Notes: generated from the letters alone by a model not told the origin. A stretch of DNA of 64,000 nucleotides from Propionibacteriales bacterium (GCA_026392465.1 JAPLCA010000030.1:62001-126000); one strand, 5' to 3'. Shown: positions 29,964-39,175, counted from the stretch's first letter. Numbers and translations: made by a program.

Positions 29964-30818
29964 GTGGTGGACGTGCAGTCGATCCCCCCGTTGAACGACC
30001 CCTGGATGGTGGCCGCGTTCGAGGGCTGGAACGACGCCGGCGACGCTGCGTCGTCCGTCGTCGACCACCTCGTCGAGGAGTGGGACGCCCAGGTGCTCGC
30101 CGAGCTCGACCCGGAGGACTACTACGACTTCCAGGTGACCCGGCCGATCGTCCACCCCGACGAGGACGGCGCGCGGGTGCTGCACTGGCCGACGCCGACG
30201 CTCTGGCACGCGCGTCCGCGCTCCTCCGAGCGCGACGTGCTGCTGTTCAAGGCGCCGGAGCCGAACTTCCGCTGGAAGCACTTCTGCTCCACGGTGCTGG
30301 GGCTCGCGAGGCTCGCCGGGGTCACCGAGGTGGTCACCCTGGGAGCCCTGCTCGCCGACACGCCGCACACGCGGCCCGTGCCGGTCAGCGGCTCCACCAG
30401 CGACCCCACGCTCGCCGAGCGGCTCTCCCTGCGACCCTCGAGCTACGTGGGACCCGTCGGCATCAACGCGGTGCTCGGCGAGGTCGCGTCGGCGGACGGT
30501 CTGCCGGCCATCTCCTTGTGGGCCGCCGTGCCGCACTACGTGGCCGAGCCGCCGTGCCCGAAGGCCACGCTCGCGCTCCTCGGCGCACTGGAGGACGCCG
30601 TGGGCGTGCCTCTCCCCCAGGGTGCGCTGGAGGAGATGGCCCAGGCCTGGCAGCACGGCGCCGACGACCTCATGGCGCAGGACCCCGAGATCGCCGAGTA
30701 CGTGGCGGAGCTCGAGGAGGAGCACACCACCGACGAGCTGCCCGAGGCCAGCGGCGACGCGATCGCGCGCGAGTTCGAGCGCTACCTCCGTCGGCGCAAC
30801 GTCGACGGCGGTCCGTGA
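29964..30818 (+). CDS. PAC2 family protein
   Basis: 284 residues with the PAC2 fold, related to eukaryotic proteasome assembly chaperone 2. Typical parts are the N-terminal MVAAFEGWNDAGDAAS, the middle VTEVVTLGALLADTPHTRPV and GINAVLGEVASADGLPAISL. The C-terminal helical region is acidic. Orthologues (such as Rv2125) sit near metH in mycobacteria. Role in bacteria is not firmly established; a proteasome link is suggestive only. Several in-frame GTG codons (29964, 29967, 29973) could start it. The stop overlaps the next gene's GTG by 4 bases. Confidence 0.88.
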   Translation: MVDVQSIPPLNDPWMVAAFEGWNDAGDAASSVVDHLVEEWDAQVLAELDPEDYYDFQVTRPIVHPDEDGARVLHWPTPTLWHARPRSSERDVLLFKAPEPNFRWKHFCSTVLGLARLAGVTEVVTLGALLADTPHTRPVPVSGSTSDPTLAERLSLRPSSYVGPVGINAVLGEVASADGLPAISLWAAVPHYVAEPPCPKATLALLGALEDAVGVPLPQGALEEMAQAWQHGADDLMAQDPEIAEYVAELEEEHTTDELPEASGDAIAREFERYLRRRNVDGGP

Positions 30819-31516
30819 GCGACGACGCCACCCTGCGTCGGGTCCGGCAGCTGCTCGTGCTCGCCGACGACCCGGGGGCGACCCCTGCCGAGGCGCAGGC
30901 GTGCCGCGACAAGGCCGAGGCCCTGATGGCCCGCTACGGCATCGACGCCGCGCTGCTCGCCGCCGACGGGCACCCGACGAGCGGCGTCGTCGACGCCTAC
31001 CTCCGGCTCGACGCGCCCTACCTGCGCGACAAGGCGACGCTCGCGGTGCACGTCGCCCACGCGCTGCGCTGCCAGTCGGTGCTGGTGGGTGGCGAGCGGA
31101 CGACGACGGTGCACGTCTTCGGCTTCGAGGCCGACGTCCGCAGCACCGAGATCCTCGTGACGAGCCTGCTGGTGCAGGCGGCGCACGAGCTGGCGCGGGT
31201 CACGGTGCCGCCCGGTCAGCATGCCGCGGCCTTCCGCCGCTCCTGGTGGCAGGGCTTCGCGCAGGCGGTCTACGTCAGGCTGCGCAGCGTCGAGGACGAC
31301 GCCCGCGCCGACGCGCAGGCTGAGCGGTCCGAGGCGGAGCCGTCGGTGGAGATCGTCCTGGCCGACCGCAGCGCGGAGGTCGAGTCCGCGATGCACGCCC
31401 GGTACGGCGACCTGCGGCGTGCGCCGCGTCGCAGGCTCAGCGGCGGCGGGCTGGCCGACGGCTACGCCAGCGGAGAGCGTGCCGACCTCGGACGCGGCAC
31501 GTCGCTGCAGCGCTGA
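30815..31516 (+). CDS. DUF2786 domain-containing protein
   Basis: 233 residues. The N-terminal segment (about 4-45, LRRVRQLLVLADDPGATPAE and EALMARYGIDAALL) matches the DUF2786 pattern of a helical motif ending in LMARYGI. The remainder (SWWQGFAQAVYVRL; YGDLRRAPRRRLSGGGLADG) is typical of actinobacterial members of unknown function. The GTG at 30815 overlaps the PAC2 stop by 4 bases (GTGA), so the two genes are probably translationally coupled. The function is not known. Confidence 0.85.
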   Translation: MSDDATLRRVRQLLVLADDPGATPAEAQACRDKAEALMARYGIDAALLAADGHPTSGVVDAYLRLDAPYLRDKATLAVHVAHALRCQSVLVGGERTTTVHVFGFEADVRSTEILVTSLLVQAAHELARVTVPPGQHAAAFRRSWWQGFAQAVYVRLRSVEDDARADAQAERSEAEPSVEIVLADRSAEVESAMHARYGDLRRAPRRRLSGGGLADGYASGERADLGRGTSLQR

Positions 31517-31535
31517 GGACGACCTCGCCGGCCGC

Positions 31536-32750
31536 TCAGAGCAGGACGCCGAGCAGGAGGTCGAGGGCGGCGCGCACGCGCGCCGGTGCGGCGGCGTCGG
31601 ACCCGTCGGCGGCGGCCCAGGCGTCGACGGCCGCGAGGGCGCGAGGCGCGTCGAGGTCGTCGGAGAGGGCCGCCAGCACGTCACCGACGACCTGGTCGGC
31701 CGGTGCCGTCGTGGGGCGCTCGACGGCAGCGCGCCAGCGCGCCAGACGCTCCTCGGCGGCGGTCAGGTCGGCGTCGAACCACTCCCAGTCGCTGCGGTAG
31801 TGGTGGGCGAGCAGGGCGAGCCGGATGGCCATCGGGTCGGTCCCGGACTCGCGCAGCCGCGACACGAGGACGAGGTTGCCCTTGCTCTTCGACATCTTCT
31901 CGCCCTCGAAGCCGACCATGCCGGCGTGCACGAACGCGCGGGCGAACTCCTCGCCGGTGGCGACGCGCGCCTCCGAGGCGGACATCTCGTGGTGCGGGAA
32001 CGCGAGGTCCGAGCCGCCCCCCTGCACGTCGAAGTCGGTGCCCAGGTGCTCCAGGGCGATCGCCGCGCACTCCACGTGCCAGCCGGGGCGCCCGGGACCC
32101 AGCGGCGACTCCCACGACGGCTCGCCCTCGCGGGGCGCCTGCCACACGAGGCAGTCGAGCGGGTGCCGCTTGCCGGGCCGGTCGGGGTCGCCCCCACGCT
32201 CGCCGAAGACGCGGCGCATCGTCTCGTCGTCCAGCCCGGACACCGACCCGAACGCGGCGTCGGCGTGCACGTCGAAGTAGAGGTCGTCGTCGACGCGGTA
32301 GACGGCGTCGCCGAGGCGCTGGACGAGCGTGGTGACGAGGTCGATGGACTCGACCGCACCGACGTAGTGCTGGGGCGCCAGGACGCGCAGGGCGGTCATG
32401 TCGGTGCGGAACAGCTCGGTCTCGCGCTCGGCGAGCTCCTGCCAGTCGATCCCGGTCGCGGTGGCCCGCTCGAGCAGCGGGTCGTCGACGTCGGTGACGT
32501 TCTGCGTGTAGGAGACGTCGAGTCCTCGCGCGAGCCACTGACGCTGCAGCAGGTCGAAGGTGAGGTAGGTCGAGGCGTGCCCGAGGTGGGTGGCGTCGTA
32601 GGGCGTGATGCCGCAGACGTAGAGCCGCGCCACGTGCTCGGGGGCCGACTCGACGAGGCCCGCAGCACGGGTGTCGTGGATCCGCAGCGGCGGGACGGCG
32701 ACCCCGGAGAGCTCGATCGTGGGGACCTCGGGACCCGTCCAGGCGCGCAT
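31536..32750 (-). CDS. mshC: Cysteine:1-D-myo-inosityl 2-amino-2-deoxy-alpha-D-glucopyranoside ligase (mycothiol synthesis)
   Basis: 404 residues, class I aminoacyl-tRNA-synthetase-like enzyme derived from cysteinyl-tRNA synthetase. It joins Cys to GlcN-Ins in an ATP-dependent step of mycothiol synthesis. [20 protein letters not shown] has the zinc Cys and the HIGH-like THLGH, the second zinc region is [18 protein letters not shown], and [10 protein letters not shown] is the KMSKS loop. The anticodon-binding domain is much reduced compared with CysS. The N-terminal [16 protein letters not shown] is typical of MshC. The ATG at 32748-32750 is chosen over an upstream in-frame start at 32876. Divergent from corA. 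Confidence 0.95.
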   Translation of the reverse strand: MRAWTGPEVPTIELSGVAVPPLRIHDTRAAGLVESAPEHVARLYVCGITPYDATHLGHASTYLTFDLLQRQWLARGLDVSYTQNVTDVDDPLLERATATGIDWQELAERETELFRTDMTALRVLAPQHYVGAVESIDLVTTLVQRLGDAVYRVDDDLYFDVHADAAFGSVSGLDDETMRRVFGERGGDPDRPGKRHPLDCLVWQAPREGEPSWESPLGPGRPGWHVECAAIALEHLGTDFDVQGGGSDLAFPHHEMSASEARVATGEEFARAFVHAGMVGFEGEKMSKSKGNLVLVSRLRESGTDPMAIRLALLAHHYRSDWEWFDADLTAAEERLARWRAAVERPTTAPADQVVGDVLAALSDDLDAPRALAAVDAWAAADGSDAAAPARVRAALDLLLGVLL

Positions 32751-32850
32751 GGGTCCGAGCGTATCCGTCGGCCGCGACGGCGCACCCGGCGCGTCAGGGC
32801 GTCCGCCGCGGGGCGCGTCGCGCGTGCGCCGCGCGCCGGTGGTCCAGAAT

Positions 32851-33816
32851 GTGTGCGTGATCGTCGACTGCGCCACCTACCGCGACGGCGTCCGCCAGGA
32901 CACCGCCCACGACGAGCAGTCGCTGCGCTCGGCGTTGGACGCCCTCGAGGACCACGAGTTCCTCTGGATCGGCATGGCGAATCCCAAGGTGGACGAGCTG
33001 ACCCGTGTCGCGTCGGCCCTGTCCCTCCACCCGCTCGCCGTCGAGGACGCGCTCGAGGCGCACCAGCGGCCGAAGGTCGAGCGCTACTCCGACCACCTGT
33101 TCGCGTCGCTGCGCAGCGTCACGTACAGCGACGACGACATCCGCACGCACGAGGTCAACGTGTTCCTCGGCGAGAAGTTCCTGCTGACCGTCCGGCACGG
33201 CGGGGAGTCGCTGCGGGAAGCCCGGCGGCGCGCCGAGTCGGTCGACGGAGCGATGTCGCACGGTCCCACGGCGGCCTTCCACGCGGTGATCGACACGATC
33301 GTCGACCACTACGAGGACGTCGCACGCGAGCTGGAGCAGGACGTGGAGGAGGTCGAGACGTCGGTGTTCTCCACCGAGCGCACGAGCGACTCGACGCGCA
33401 TCTACCGGCTCAAGCGCGAGACGCTGGAGTTCCGGCGCGCGGTGCTGCCGCTGCGCGAGCCGGTGCAGCGGTTCGCCACGGTCGCGGTGCCGGAGGAGGC
33501 GCGGCCCTACTTCCGCGACATCGCCGACCACCTCGCCCGCGCGTCCGAGGCGATCGACGCGATCGACCACCTGCTCGACAACGCGCTCAACGCGCACCTC
33601 GCACAGCTCTCGGTCCAGCAGAACGAGGACATGCGCAAGCTGACCGCGGGCGCGACGATCTTCGCCGTCCCCACGGCGATCGCGGGCATCTACGGCATGA
33701 ACTTCCGCTACATGCCCGAGCTCTCCTGGCACCTCGGCTACCCCGCCTGCCTCGCCGTGATCGCCGGCCTGTGCTTCTACATCTACCGCCGCTTCAAGCG
33801 GTCGGGCTGGCTGTAG
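32851..33816 (+). CDS. corA: CorA-like magnesium/cobalt transporter
   Basis: 321 residues. A large N-terminal cytosolic alpha/beta domain (about 1-250) precedes a long helix (about 250-285) and two C-terminal membrane helices linked by the pore motif GMN in [15 protein letters not shown]. It forms a pentameric Mg2+/Co2+ channel. The C-terminus [13 protein letters not shown] is the usual basic tail. The GTG at 32851 is used; a second in-frame GTG at 32857 is equally possible. The frame is open upstream to 32671, but that runs antisense into mshC. Palindromic element copy B follows the stop. Confidence 0.93.
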   Translation: MCVIVDCATYRDGVRQDTAHDEQSLRSALDALEDHEFLWIGMANPKVDELTRVASALSLHPLAVEDALEAHQRPKVERYSDHLFASLRSVTYSDDDIRTHEVNVFLGEKFLLTVRHGGESLREARRRAESVDGAMSHGPTAAFHAVIDTIVDHYEDVARELEQDVEEVETSVFSTERTSDSTRIYRLKRETLEFRRAVLPLREPVQRFATVAVPEEARPYFRDIADHLARASEAIDAIDHLLDNALNAHLAQLSVQQNEDMRKLTAGATIFAVPTAIAGIYGMNFRYMPELSWHLGYPACLAVIAGLCFYIYRRFKRSGWL

Positions 33817-33838
33817 GGCGGTCGGGAGGCGCGGCCTT

Positions 33839-34408
33839 GCTGGTGCGCTGCCTGCGAAGGTCTGGGCTTGCTGGTGCGCGGCCTGTGGTCGCGCTGGACG
33901 TGGCCTGCGAGACGGCCTCGACCGGGCAGCTGGGTGGGGCGCTGCTCCAGGATCTCGGGCAGCGAGTCGGTCCGCGAGCTGACCCGAGATTCTTCCTCTT
34001 CGCGTCATCCGTCCAGGATGCTCCCATGCCGCGTGCGGGCGGTGGATCTGCCACCTTCTGAGCGCTCATGAGGTGGAGAATCCACCGCCACCCGCCCTGC
34101 GGCGGGTGAGGATTCTTCCTTCTCGTGGACCGTGCCACGCGAAGGGAGAATCCTCGACCCGCTCGGTCACCGTTGCCTTGGAGGGACGCCAAGCTTCTTC
34201 CTTCGTGCGCCCAGGACGGATCGATGCTGCGTACGTGTCCGGATCCCGTCACGAACGCAGCATCGTCGGGCCCGTCCACGTCAACGCAGATTCTTGCGTC
34301 CTCGAGGGCCCACCAGCAGCCCGAGAGCCCGGACCGGGTCGCGCCCAGCTGCCCGGTCGAGGCCCTCGCGGAGACGACACCCAGCGTGAACCGAGGCCGC
34401 GCACCAGC
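33839..34408. repeat. Nested-palindrome intergenic element, copy B
   Basis: It fills most of the 619-base gap between convergent corA and the SDR gene; I see no gene here. A full 31-bp unit lies at 33839-33869 and a variant begins at 33870. The 17-bp arms 33914-33930 and 34348-34364 are perfect inverted repeats. The GGTGGATCTGCCACCT hairpin starts near 34041. A short extra hairpin at 34089-34108 (CACCCGCC/GGCGGGTG) is unique to this copy. The central hairpin spans 34108-34155, and 34223-34237 pairs with 34250-34264 at 14 of 15 positions. The order of parts matches copies A and C, but many bases differ. Confidence 0.8.
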
Positions 34409-34435
34409 ACGGTCGATCCCCCGCTCCCCCGGGCG

Positions 34436-35128
34436 TCAGTCGCCCTTCGGGTCCAGCGTCGGGCGGACGGAGATGGTCTCGAACTGCGCCTCGGGCGGGG
34501 CGTCGACCGCGACGCGCACCGCCGCGGCGATGGTGGCCGGCCGGATCATCCGCTCCGGGTGGCCGCCCTCGCCGCGCTCCAGCACCTGGCGGCCCATGGC
34601 GGTGTCGACGATGCCCGGGTGCACCGACACGACGCGCACGCCGTGCGCGCGCTCCTCCTCGCGCAGGCAGTCCCCGAAGGTGCGCAGCGCGAACTTGCTG
34701 CCCGAGTACACCGCGTTCCCCGGTGTCGAGAACAGCCCGGCGCCCGAGTTCACGAGCACGACCGTCCCTCCCCCGTCGCGCAGCGTCGGGAGCAGCCGCG
34801 ACGTCAGGTGGGCGACGCCGAAGACGTTGACCTCGAACACCGAGCGCCAGTCGTCGCGCGTGACCTCCCCGACCGTGCCGTTCACGGCCACCCCCGCGGC
34901 GTGCACGAGCACGTCGAGCCGGGCCGGCAGCGGCGCCGTGTCGACCGCGTCGGCGTCCGCCACGTCGAGGACGAGGACGCTGGACCCGTCGAGCCCCGAC
35001 GCGACCGCGTCGAGCTCCTCGGCGTCGCGCCCGACGAGGACGACGTCGTGCGTGCGGGCGAGGTCCTCGGCCAGGGCGCGGCCGATCCCTCGCGTGGCTC
35101 CGGTGACGAGTGCGGTGGGGCGAGTCAT
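34436..35128 (-). CDS. Short-chain dehydrogenase/reductase
   Basis: 230-residue classical SDR. NAD(P)-binding TGATRGIGRALA (10-21), the D in VLVLDVADAD, the NAG-like HAAGVAVNG, the catalytic Ser in VLVNSGAGLF and the YxxxK in VYSGSKFALR. Arg after the first strand region (ATRG) and VGRDAEEL favour NADP(H). Substrate unknown. The ATG start is at 35126-35128. It lies between palindromic element copy B (downstream) and a gene-poor stretch (upstream), so its own promoter should lie within 35129-35200. Confidence 0.88.
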   Translation of the reverse strand: MTRPTALVTGATRGIGRALAEDLARTHDVVLVGRDAEELDAVASGLDGSSVLVLDVADADAVDTAPLPARLDVLVHAAGVAVNGTVGEVTRDDWRSVFEVNVFGVAHLTSRLLPTLRDGGGTVVLVNSGAGLFSTPGNAVYSGSKFALRTFGDCLREEERAHGVRVVSVHPGIVDTAMGRQVLERGEGGHPERMIRPATIAAAVRVAVDAPPEAQFETISVRPTLDPKGD

Positions 35129-35826
35129 GGTCCCGACCCTAGGTGTACTCGGCAGGGACGTTCATCACCCCAGACGGGTCGGGGTACTCCCGCGATGACT
35201 GAGTGGCGTCGTCCACTGTCGGAGGAATCGAGTCAGGGGACGCCGCCTAGCGTCGCTGCGAGTGGGGTCTCTGTGCGAGCCAACTCACACGGGCCGTGCG
35301 GGATGGTGCGGGGCCGAAGGGAGCGTATCTCCGCGCAGGAGGGCTACGCCGGGAGTGCCGATCGCGAGCAGGGTGAAAGTCCCACCGAACCACAACGCAA
35401 TCTCGAGCCGGAGTCGGAGCGGCCGTTCCTGCCTGTCGCAAGGTCTACTCATCGGCACATTCCTCCGTCCGAGGACGCGGCGCTGAGCGATGAACGAGCC
35501 AGACTGGCCGGTCCCCTGATGCGCTTCACCGCCGAGACCGATGAGACATCTGTGCCCGCACGGACGGACGTCCACATGCCCCGCGCAGTGATCTCCTCCG
35601 AAGTCGATGACGACGAGACTGCGGTCGACCAACGACCAGGCCAGCTCCCGGCGGGCTGGCGCATGCACTCCATCCGCCGCGGCTGAGTACGCGATGCCAC
35701 GCGGGCATCTCCCACCCACGCTCTCGTGGCCACCAGCCAGCCTCGCGGCAGCGCTCGAGAGGCTGTCCGCGACCGCCCCACGATCTGGTCGACCAGCCAA
35801 AGTCGACGTCGATTCGGCTCGAGAGG
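35129..35826. other. Gene-poor 698-bp accessory stretch
   Basis: No frame here has a convincing domain, start and ribosome site. Base use appears less GC-skewed at third positions than in neighbouring genes, which suggests foreign or decaying DNA. Frames are open on both strands: one plus-strand frame ends at 35686 and one minus-strand frame covers 35285-35800, but neither reads like a conserved protein over its length. The minus-strand part 35285-35452 encodes one plausible membrane segment and is listed separately. Confidence 0.5.
35285..35452 (-). CDS. Possible small single-pass membrane protein or sensor-kinase remnant
   Basis: 55 residues from the ATG at 35450-35452. A basic stretch (RQERPLRLRLEIAL) is followed by a hydrophobic segment (WFGGTFTLLAIGTPGVALL), then a polar tail. 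The pattern resembles the first membrane segment of actinobacterial histidine kinases (often RLRLxLWYGxLF), so this could be a truncated remnant. There is no clear ribosome site and no partner gene. Uncertain. Confidence 0.25.
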   Translation of the reverse strand: MSRPCDRQERPLRLRLEIALWFGGTFTLLAIGTPGVALLRGDTLPSAPHHPARPV

Positions 35827-36727
35827 TCAGGGGACGCCCGTATACCTCGCGATCACCATGAACTCCGCCGCAACGGCCTTCACCCTTCGCCCCGACCCGT
35901 CGATGCCGAGCACGTCCAGCTGGTACTTTCCCTCGAGCTCACCGGGCTCGTACTCCCACAGGTAGTAGCCAGGCTGGGTGTCGGCACTGCCCTGCTCGTC
36001 GACCGGGCGCGAAGCGAACGCTCCCAGATCCTGTTCCCTGTTCGCGGGGTCGTAGAGGCGCATCGTCACCTCGGAGCCGGGCTGGAAGTTCCGGATCCGC
36101 AGAGTGCGCGCGAGCGTTGCGGTGCGGCGTCCTGCCGCGGCGAGCATGTCGATGAGCCGGTCGATTCGGCGTCGGCGGGTCTGCGGGGTGCGTGCGGTGG
36201 TCACTTGGTGCAGGACGGCGTAGCGGTTCTGCGCGTTCAAGGCTTGAAACGTCTTCTGAGCGGATGCGTTCGCGCTGAGGGCAGCAGCAAGGTCGTCGGG
36301 CACGTCGATCGTCGCTGGCCCGGCGTAAGCGGCGTCCCAGCGCCCGTCGGCTCGGGCGCGTTCGATCTCGTCGAGCCCGCGGGGGCGCATCCGTCCTTGC
36401 TCGACGAGGCGGGCCACGTGGGTGACGTTGCGAGCCGACCAGAGGCTGCGCTGTCGACGCGGGGTGAAACGTTGCCGGTAGGTGGCGGAGTCGATGGTCT
36501 TGGACTGGCCGTCGATCCATCCGCTGCACAGCGCTTCGTCGAGCGCCTGAGCGTAGGTCAGCGATGTCGGCCTCGTGACGCCCTTCTTCGCCACCATCAG
36601 CCAGACTCCGTCACAGGTGTTCGTGCTCGTCGAGCCAGGCCCGCCACGCTCGCACGTCGGGCAGCACGAGTGGCCGGACGTTCTCGGTGGCTGGTGGGGA
36701 CCGGTCGGGTGGGTGTGTGCTGCTCAT
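35827..36727 (-). pseudogene. YdeI/OmdA-family protein, frameshifted near the N-terminus
   Basis: The intact frame (36597 down to 35827, 256 residues) begins inside the family's conserved start: MVAKKGVTRPTSLTYAQALD, then EALCSGWIDGQ and RFTPRRQRSLWSARNV. The missing N-terminus is encoded just upstream in another frame: an ATG at 36725-36727 reads MSSTHPPDRSPPATENVRPL, continues to WLDEHEHL, and then hits TGA at 36611-36613. A net loss of two bases near 36613 would explain it, since DGVWLMVAKKG follows directly in the other frame. The ATG overlaps the VOC stop (ATGA), the expected operon junction. Beyond residue 155 a C-terminal extension of about 100 residues is not typical of the family. 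Real mutation or sequencing error cannot be told. Confidence 0.75.
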
Positions 36728-37245
36728 GTGGCGTTCGTCGTCTCCTGCTCGGCTGCCCATGTGGCGACTCGGTGAGCGCTCTCGGCCTCGGAGAGGTCTT
36801 CGACGCGGGACATGATCGACCAGCGCACCCCGAAAGGGTCACGAATGGAGGCGAACCGGTCCCCGGAGACGAACGTGCTGACGGGCTCGCGGATGGTGGC
36901 GCCTGCCTGCTCTGCGCGTTGGACGATCGCGTCGACGTCGGCGCAGTACAGGCCGATCGAGTAGCAGTCGCCGTCTCCCGAGGGTGCGGGCACGAGCCCG
37001 TAGTCGGGGCTGGGTTCGCCGAGCTGGAGTCGGCCGTTGCCGAAGTCCAGCTCGGCGTGGACCACGGTGCCGCCGATCTCGGTGACGTCGACTACGCGGG
37101 CGTCGAGCACCGAGCGGTAGAATTCGATGGCGTCCGCTGCACCCTCGATCGACAGGAACGGGGTGAGGCTGGTGGAGCCGTGCGGGATGCCGTCGGTGGT
37201 GTGCTCACCGGTCACCCCGCGTGGGCGTGCGTCGTGTTCGTCCAT
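36724..37245 (-). CDS. VOC (glyoxalase/bleomycin-resistance-like) family protein
   Basis: 173 residues. PhnB/YdcJ-like VOC fold: SLTPFLSIEGAADAIEFYRS, VLDARVVDVTEIGGTVVHAE with a metal-type His, GRLQLGEPSPDYGL, SIGLYCADVDAIVQRAEQAG and the final strand FASIRDPFGVRWSIMSRVED with another ligand position. Function and substrate are unknown. The ATG at 37243-37245 is chosen because upstream sequence is antisense to the divergent AraC regulator. The stop overlaps the start of the YdeI-family gene, so they form an operon, probably controlled by the regulator 74 bases away. Confidence 0.85.
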   Translation of the reverse strand: MDEHDARPRGVTGEHTTDGIPHGSTSLTPFLSIEGAADAIEFYRSVLDARVVDVTEIGGTVVHAELDFGNGRLQLGEPSPDYGLVPAPSGDGDCYSIGLYCADVDAIVQRAEQAGATIREPVSTFVSGDRFASIRDPFGVRWSIMSRVEDLSEAESAHRVATWAAEQETTNAT

Positions 37246-37319
37246 GGGACGACCGTACGGGCGGCTCCGTCGGTGTGGCTTGAAGATTCGCGACGACCCC
37301 GCGACCAGGGAGGGGCACG

Positions 37320-38117
37320 ATGGCTGAGCTGGCCGATGGCCGCGGCGTCCTCTACCCCGCCACGCTGCCAACTTTCCACCGAGAGCCCGCGCCCGAGGAG
37401 CTGCGTGCACTGGCCCGCTGGTTCTGGATACCCCGCTGGAATCTCCCGCCGGGGCGGACCTCTCGACAGGAGCTCCTGCCATTCCCAGCCTCCAACCTGG
37501 TCATCGAACCTGACGGCGTGAGACTGGCCGGCCCCACCACCGGCGCCTCGCATCGTGATCTTCGCGGTCGGGGCTGGGCGGTCGGGGTGCTGCTCCGGCC
37601 GGCAGGTATCGCCGCCCTCCACCCCGATCCCGGTGCCATCCACGACCTCGAGGTGCCCTTCGACGCCCCCGAGCTGCACCAGGCCGTCTCGGCCGCGATG
37701 TGTCACGACGACGAGACGACGGGCCGTGATCGTGCCATCGGCGCCTCCACGGCCTGGCTCGAGGAGCATCTGGTTCCACCGGAGGAGGGCGGCCTGCTGG
37801 CCAACGCGATGGAAGACCTTATCTCCTCCGACCGCACCGTCATCCGCGTCGATCAGCTCGCCGAGCGCCTGGGCATCTCGATCCGGGCAGTGCAGCGCCT
37901 CGCGCAACGCTACGTCGGCCTCCCGCCCCTGACCATCATCCGCCGATACCGCCTCCAGGAAGCCGCCCAGCTTCTGCGCGAAGAGCCGACCCTCACGATC
38001 ACCCAGGTCGCCGCCGACCTCGGCTACGCCGACCACGCCCATCTCACCAAGGACTTCCGCCGCGTCCTCGGCCTCACGCCGCACTCCTACCGCCGACAGC
38101 CCACCCACGGCGCCTGA
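37320..38117 (+). CDS. AraC family transcriptional regulator
   Basis: 265 residues. The N-terminal part (about 1-155) resembles the DUF6597-type sensor found in actinobacterial AraC proteins (LARWFWIPRWNLPPGRTSRQ). The C-terminal AraC/XylS domain has two helix-turn-helix units: RVDQLAERLGISIRAVQRLA (about 177-197) and the second ending LTITQVAADLGYADHAHLTK with DFRRVLGLTPHSYRRQ. ATG at 37320 preceded by AGGGAGGGG. It is divergent from the VOC-YdeI genes, a layout common for a regulator of its neighbour. Confidence 0.88.
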   Translation: MAELADGRGVLYPATLPTFHREPAPEELRALARWFWIPRWNLPPGRTSRQELLPFPASNLVIEPDGVRLAGPTTGASHRDLRGRGWAVGVLLRPAGIAALHPDPGAIHDLEVPFDAPELHQAVSAAMCHDDETTGRDRAIGASTAWLEEHLVPPEEGGLLANAMEDLISSDRTVIRVDQLAERLGISIRAVQRLAQRYVGLPPLTIIRRYRLQEAAQLLREEPTLTITQVAADLGYADHAHLTKDFRRVLGLTPHSYRRQPTHGA

Positions 38118-38335
38118 GAACTCACGTTTCGCTCTCGGCCAAGGATGCGGTGTCGAGAGCAGAACGCTCGCCACGACGTCGTCGATGACGATGGCCGCCT
38201 GCTGGGCGATGGAGAGGACCGCATGTCCGCGCCGTCGCCCGCGCGACACCGCCCCATGGGAGTCATGGCTTCGAAGCCCCGGCTTCTGCTCGATGGACGG
38301 CGACCGTGACGTCGCAGCCTGCCGGAGCGTGGACG

Positions 38336-39175
38336 CTACACGGAGGCGGACACGCCCGCGCCGATCACGCCGAACGCCAGCAGTGCGAGCACGAGCGTGC
38401 CCAGCGCGATGCGGTAGACGACGAACGGCGCGTACGAGTGCTTGCTCACGTACTGCAGCAGCCAGTGGATGACGGCGAGGCCCACGACGAACGACACGAC
38501 CGTGCCGATCAGCGTCGGGCCCCAGCCGTAGGCGTTCTCGCCGCCGGGCACGTCCTTGAGTTTATAGAGCCCCGCTCCGACGACCGCGGGGATGGCGAGC
38601 AGGAACGCGAAACGCGTCGCCGCGGCCCGCTCGTAGCCCAGCAGCAGACCCATGCTGATGGTCGCGCCCGAGCGCGAGACACCGGGGACGACCGCGGCCG
38701 CCTGCGCGAGGCCGAGCGCCACCGCGTGGGTCCAGGTCAGCTGCTCGATCGGGCGCGTACGTCGTCCGACCCGCTCCGCGACGCCGAGGACGATGCCGAG
38801 CACGACCAGCATCGTCGCGATGACCCAGAGGTTGCGGAACTGTCGGTCGATCAGGCTCTCGAGCGCGAGCCCGAGCAGCACGATCGGCATCGAGCCGATG
38901 ATGACGAACCAGCCCATCCGCCACTCCGGGAGGGCTCGGGCGTCCGACGAGACGAGGCCGCGCAGCCAGCCGGTGCCGATCCGCCAGATGTCCTTCCAGA
39001 AGTACAGCACCACGGCGAGCTCGGTGCCGATCTGCACGACGGCCGTGTAGGCGGCGCCCGGGTCGTCCCAGCCGAGGAAGCGGGGCACGATCGCCAGGTG
39101 CGCGCTGCTGGAGATGGGCAGGAACTCCGTCAGCCCCTGGACGAGGCCGAGCACGACTGATCGCAGGACATCCAC
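38336..39175 (-). CDS. uppP: Undecaprenyl-diphosphatase UppP (BacA family)
   Basis: 279 residues with about eight membrane helices. It dephosphorylates undecaprenyl diphosphate to recycle the lipid carrier for peptidoglycan and confers bacitracin tolerance. Motif 1 VQGLTEFLPISSSAHLAIVP carries the ExxxE-like and SSSAH residues, and motif 2 is VVPGVSRSGATISMGLLLGY with the catalytic Arg/Ser. ATG start at 39173-39175. The orthologue (Rv2136c) lies near mshC in mycobacteria. Upstream it faces a divergent aldo-keto reductase. The 218 bases after its stop hold no gene I can support, although a minus-strand frame near 38118-38249 encodes a short hydrophobic stretch. Confidence 0.95.
   Translation of the reverse strand: MDVLRSVVLGLVQGLTEFLPISSSAHLAIVPRFLGWDDPGAAYTAVVQIGTELAVVLYFWKDIWRIGTGWLRGLVSSDARALPEWRMGWFVIIGSMPIVLLGLALESLIDRQFRNLWVIATMLVVLGIVLGVAERVGRRTRPIEQLTWTHAVALGLAQAAAVVPGVSRSGATISMGLLLGYERAAATRFAFLLAIPAVVGAGLYKLKDVPGGENAYGWGPTLIGTVVSFVVGLAVIHWLLQYVSKHSYAPFVVYRIALGTLVLALLAFGVIGAGVSASV

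Noticed and set aside
34073-35686. 537-residue plus-strand protein between corA and the SDR region
   Set aside because: The first half lies in the palindromic element and the middle is antisense to the SDR gene; the last 150 residues are polar, without a domain or start site.
38118-38335. Small minus-strand gene after uppP (frame starting at 38249)
   Set aside because: A short hydrophobic stretch (AVLSIAQQAAIVIDDVVASV) is present, but the frame then runs antisense to the AraC gene and has no clear ribosome site.
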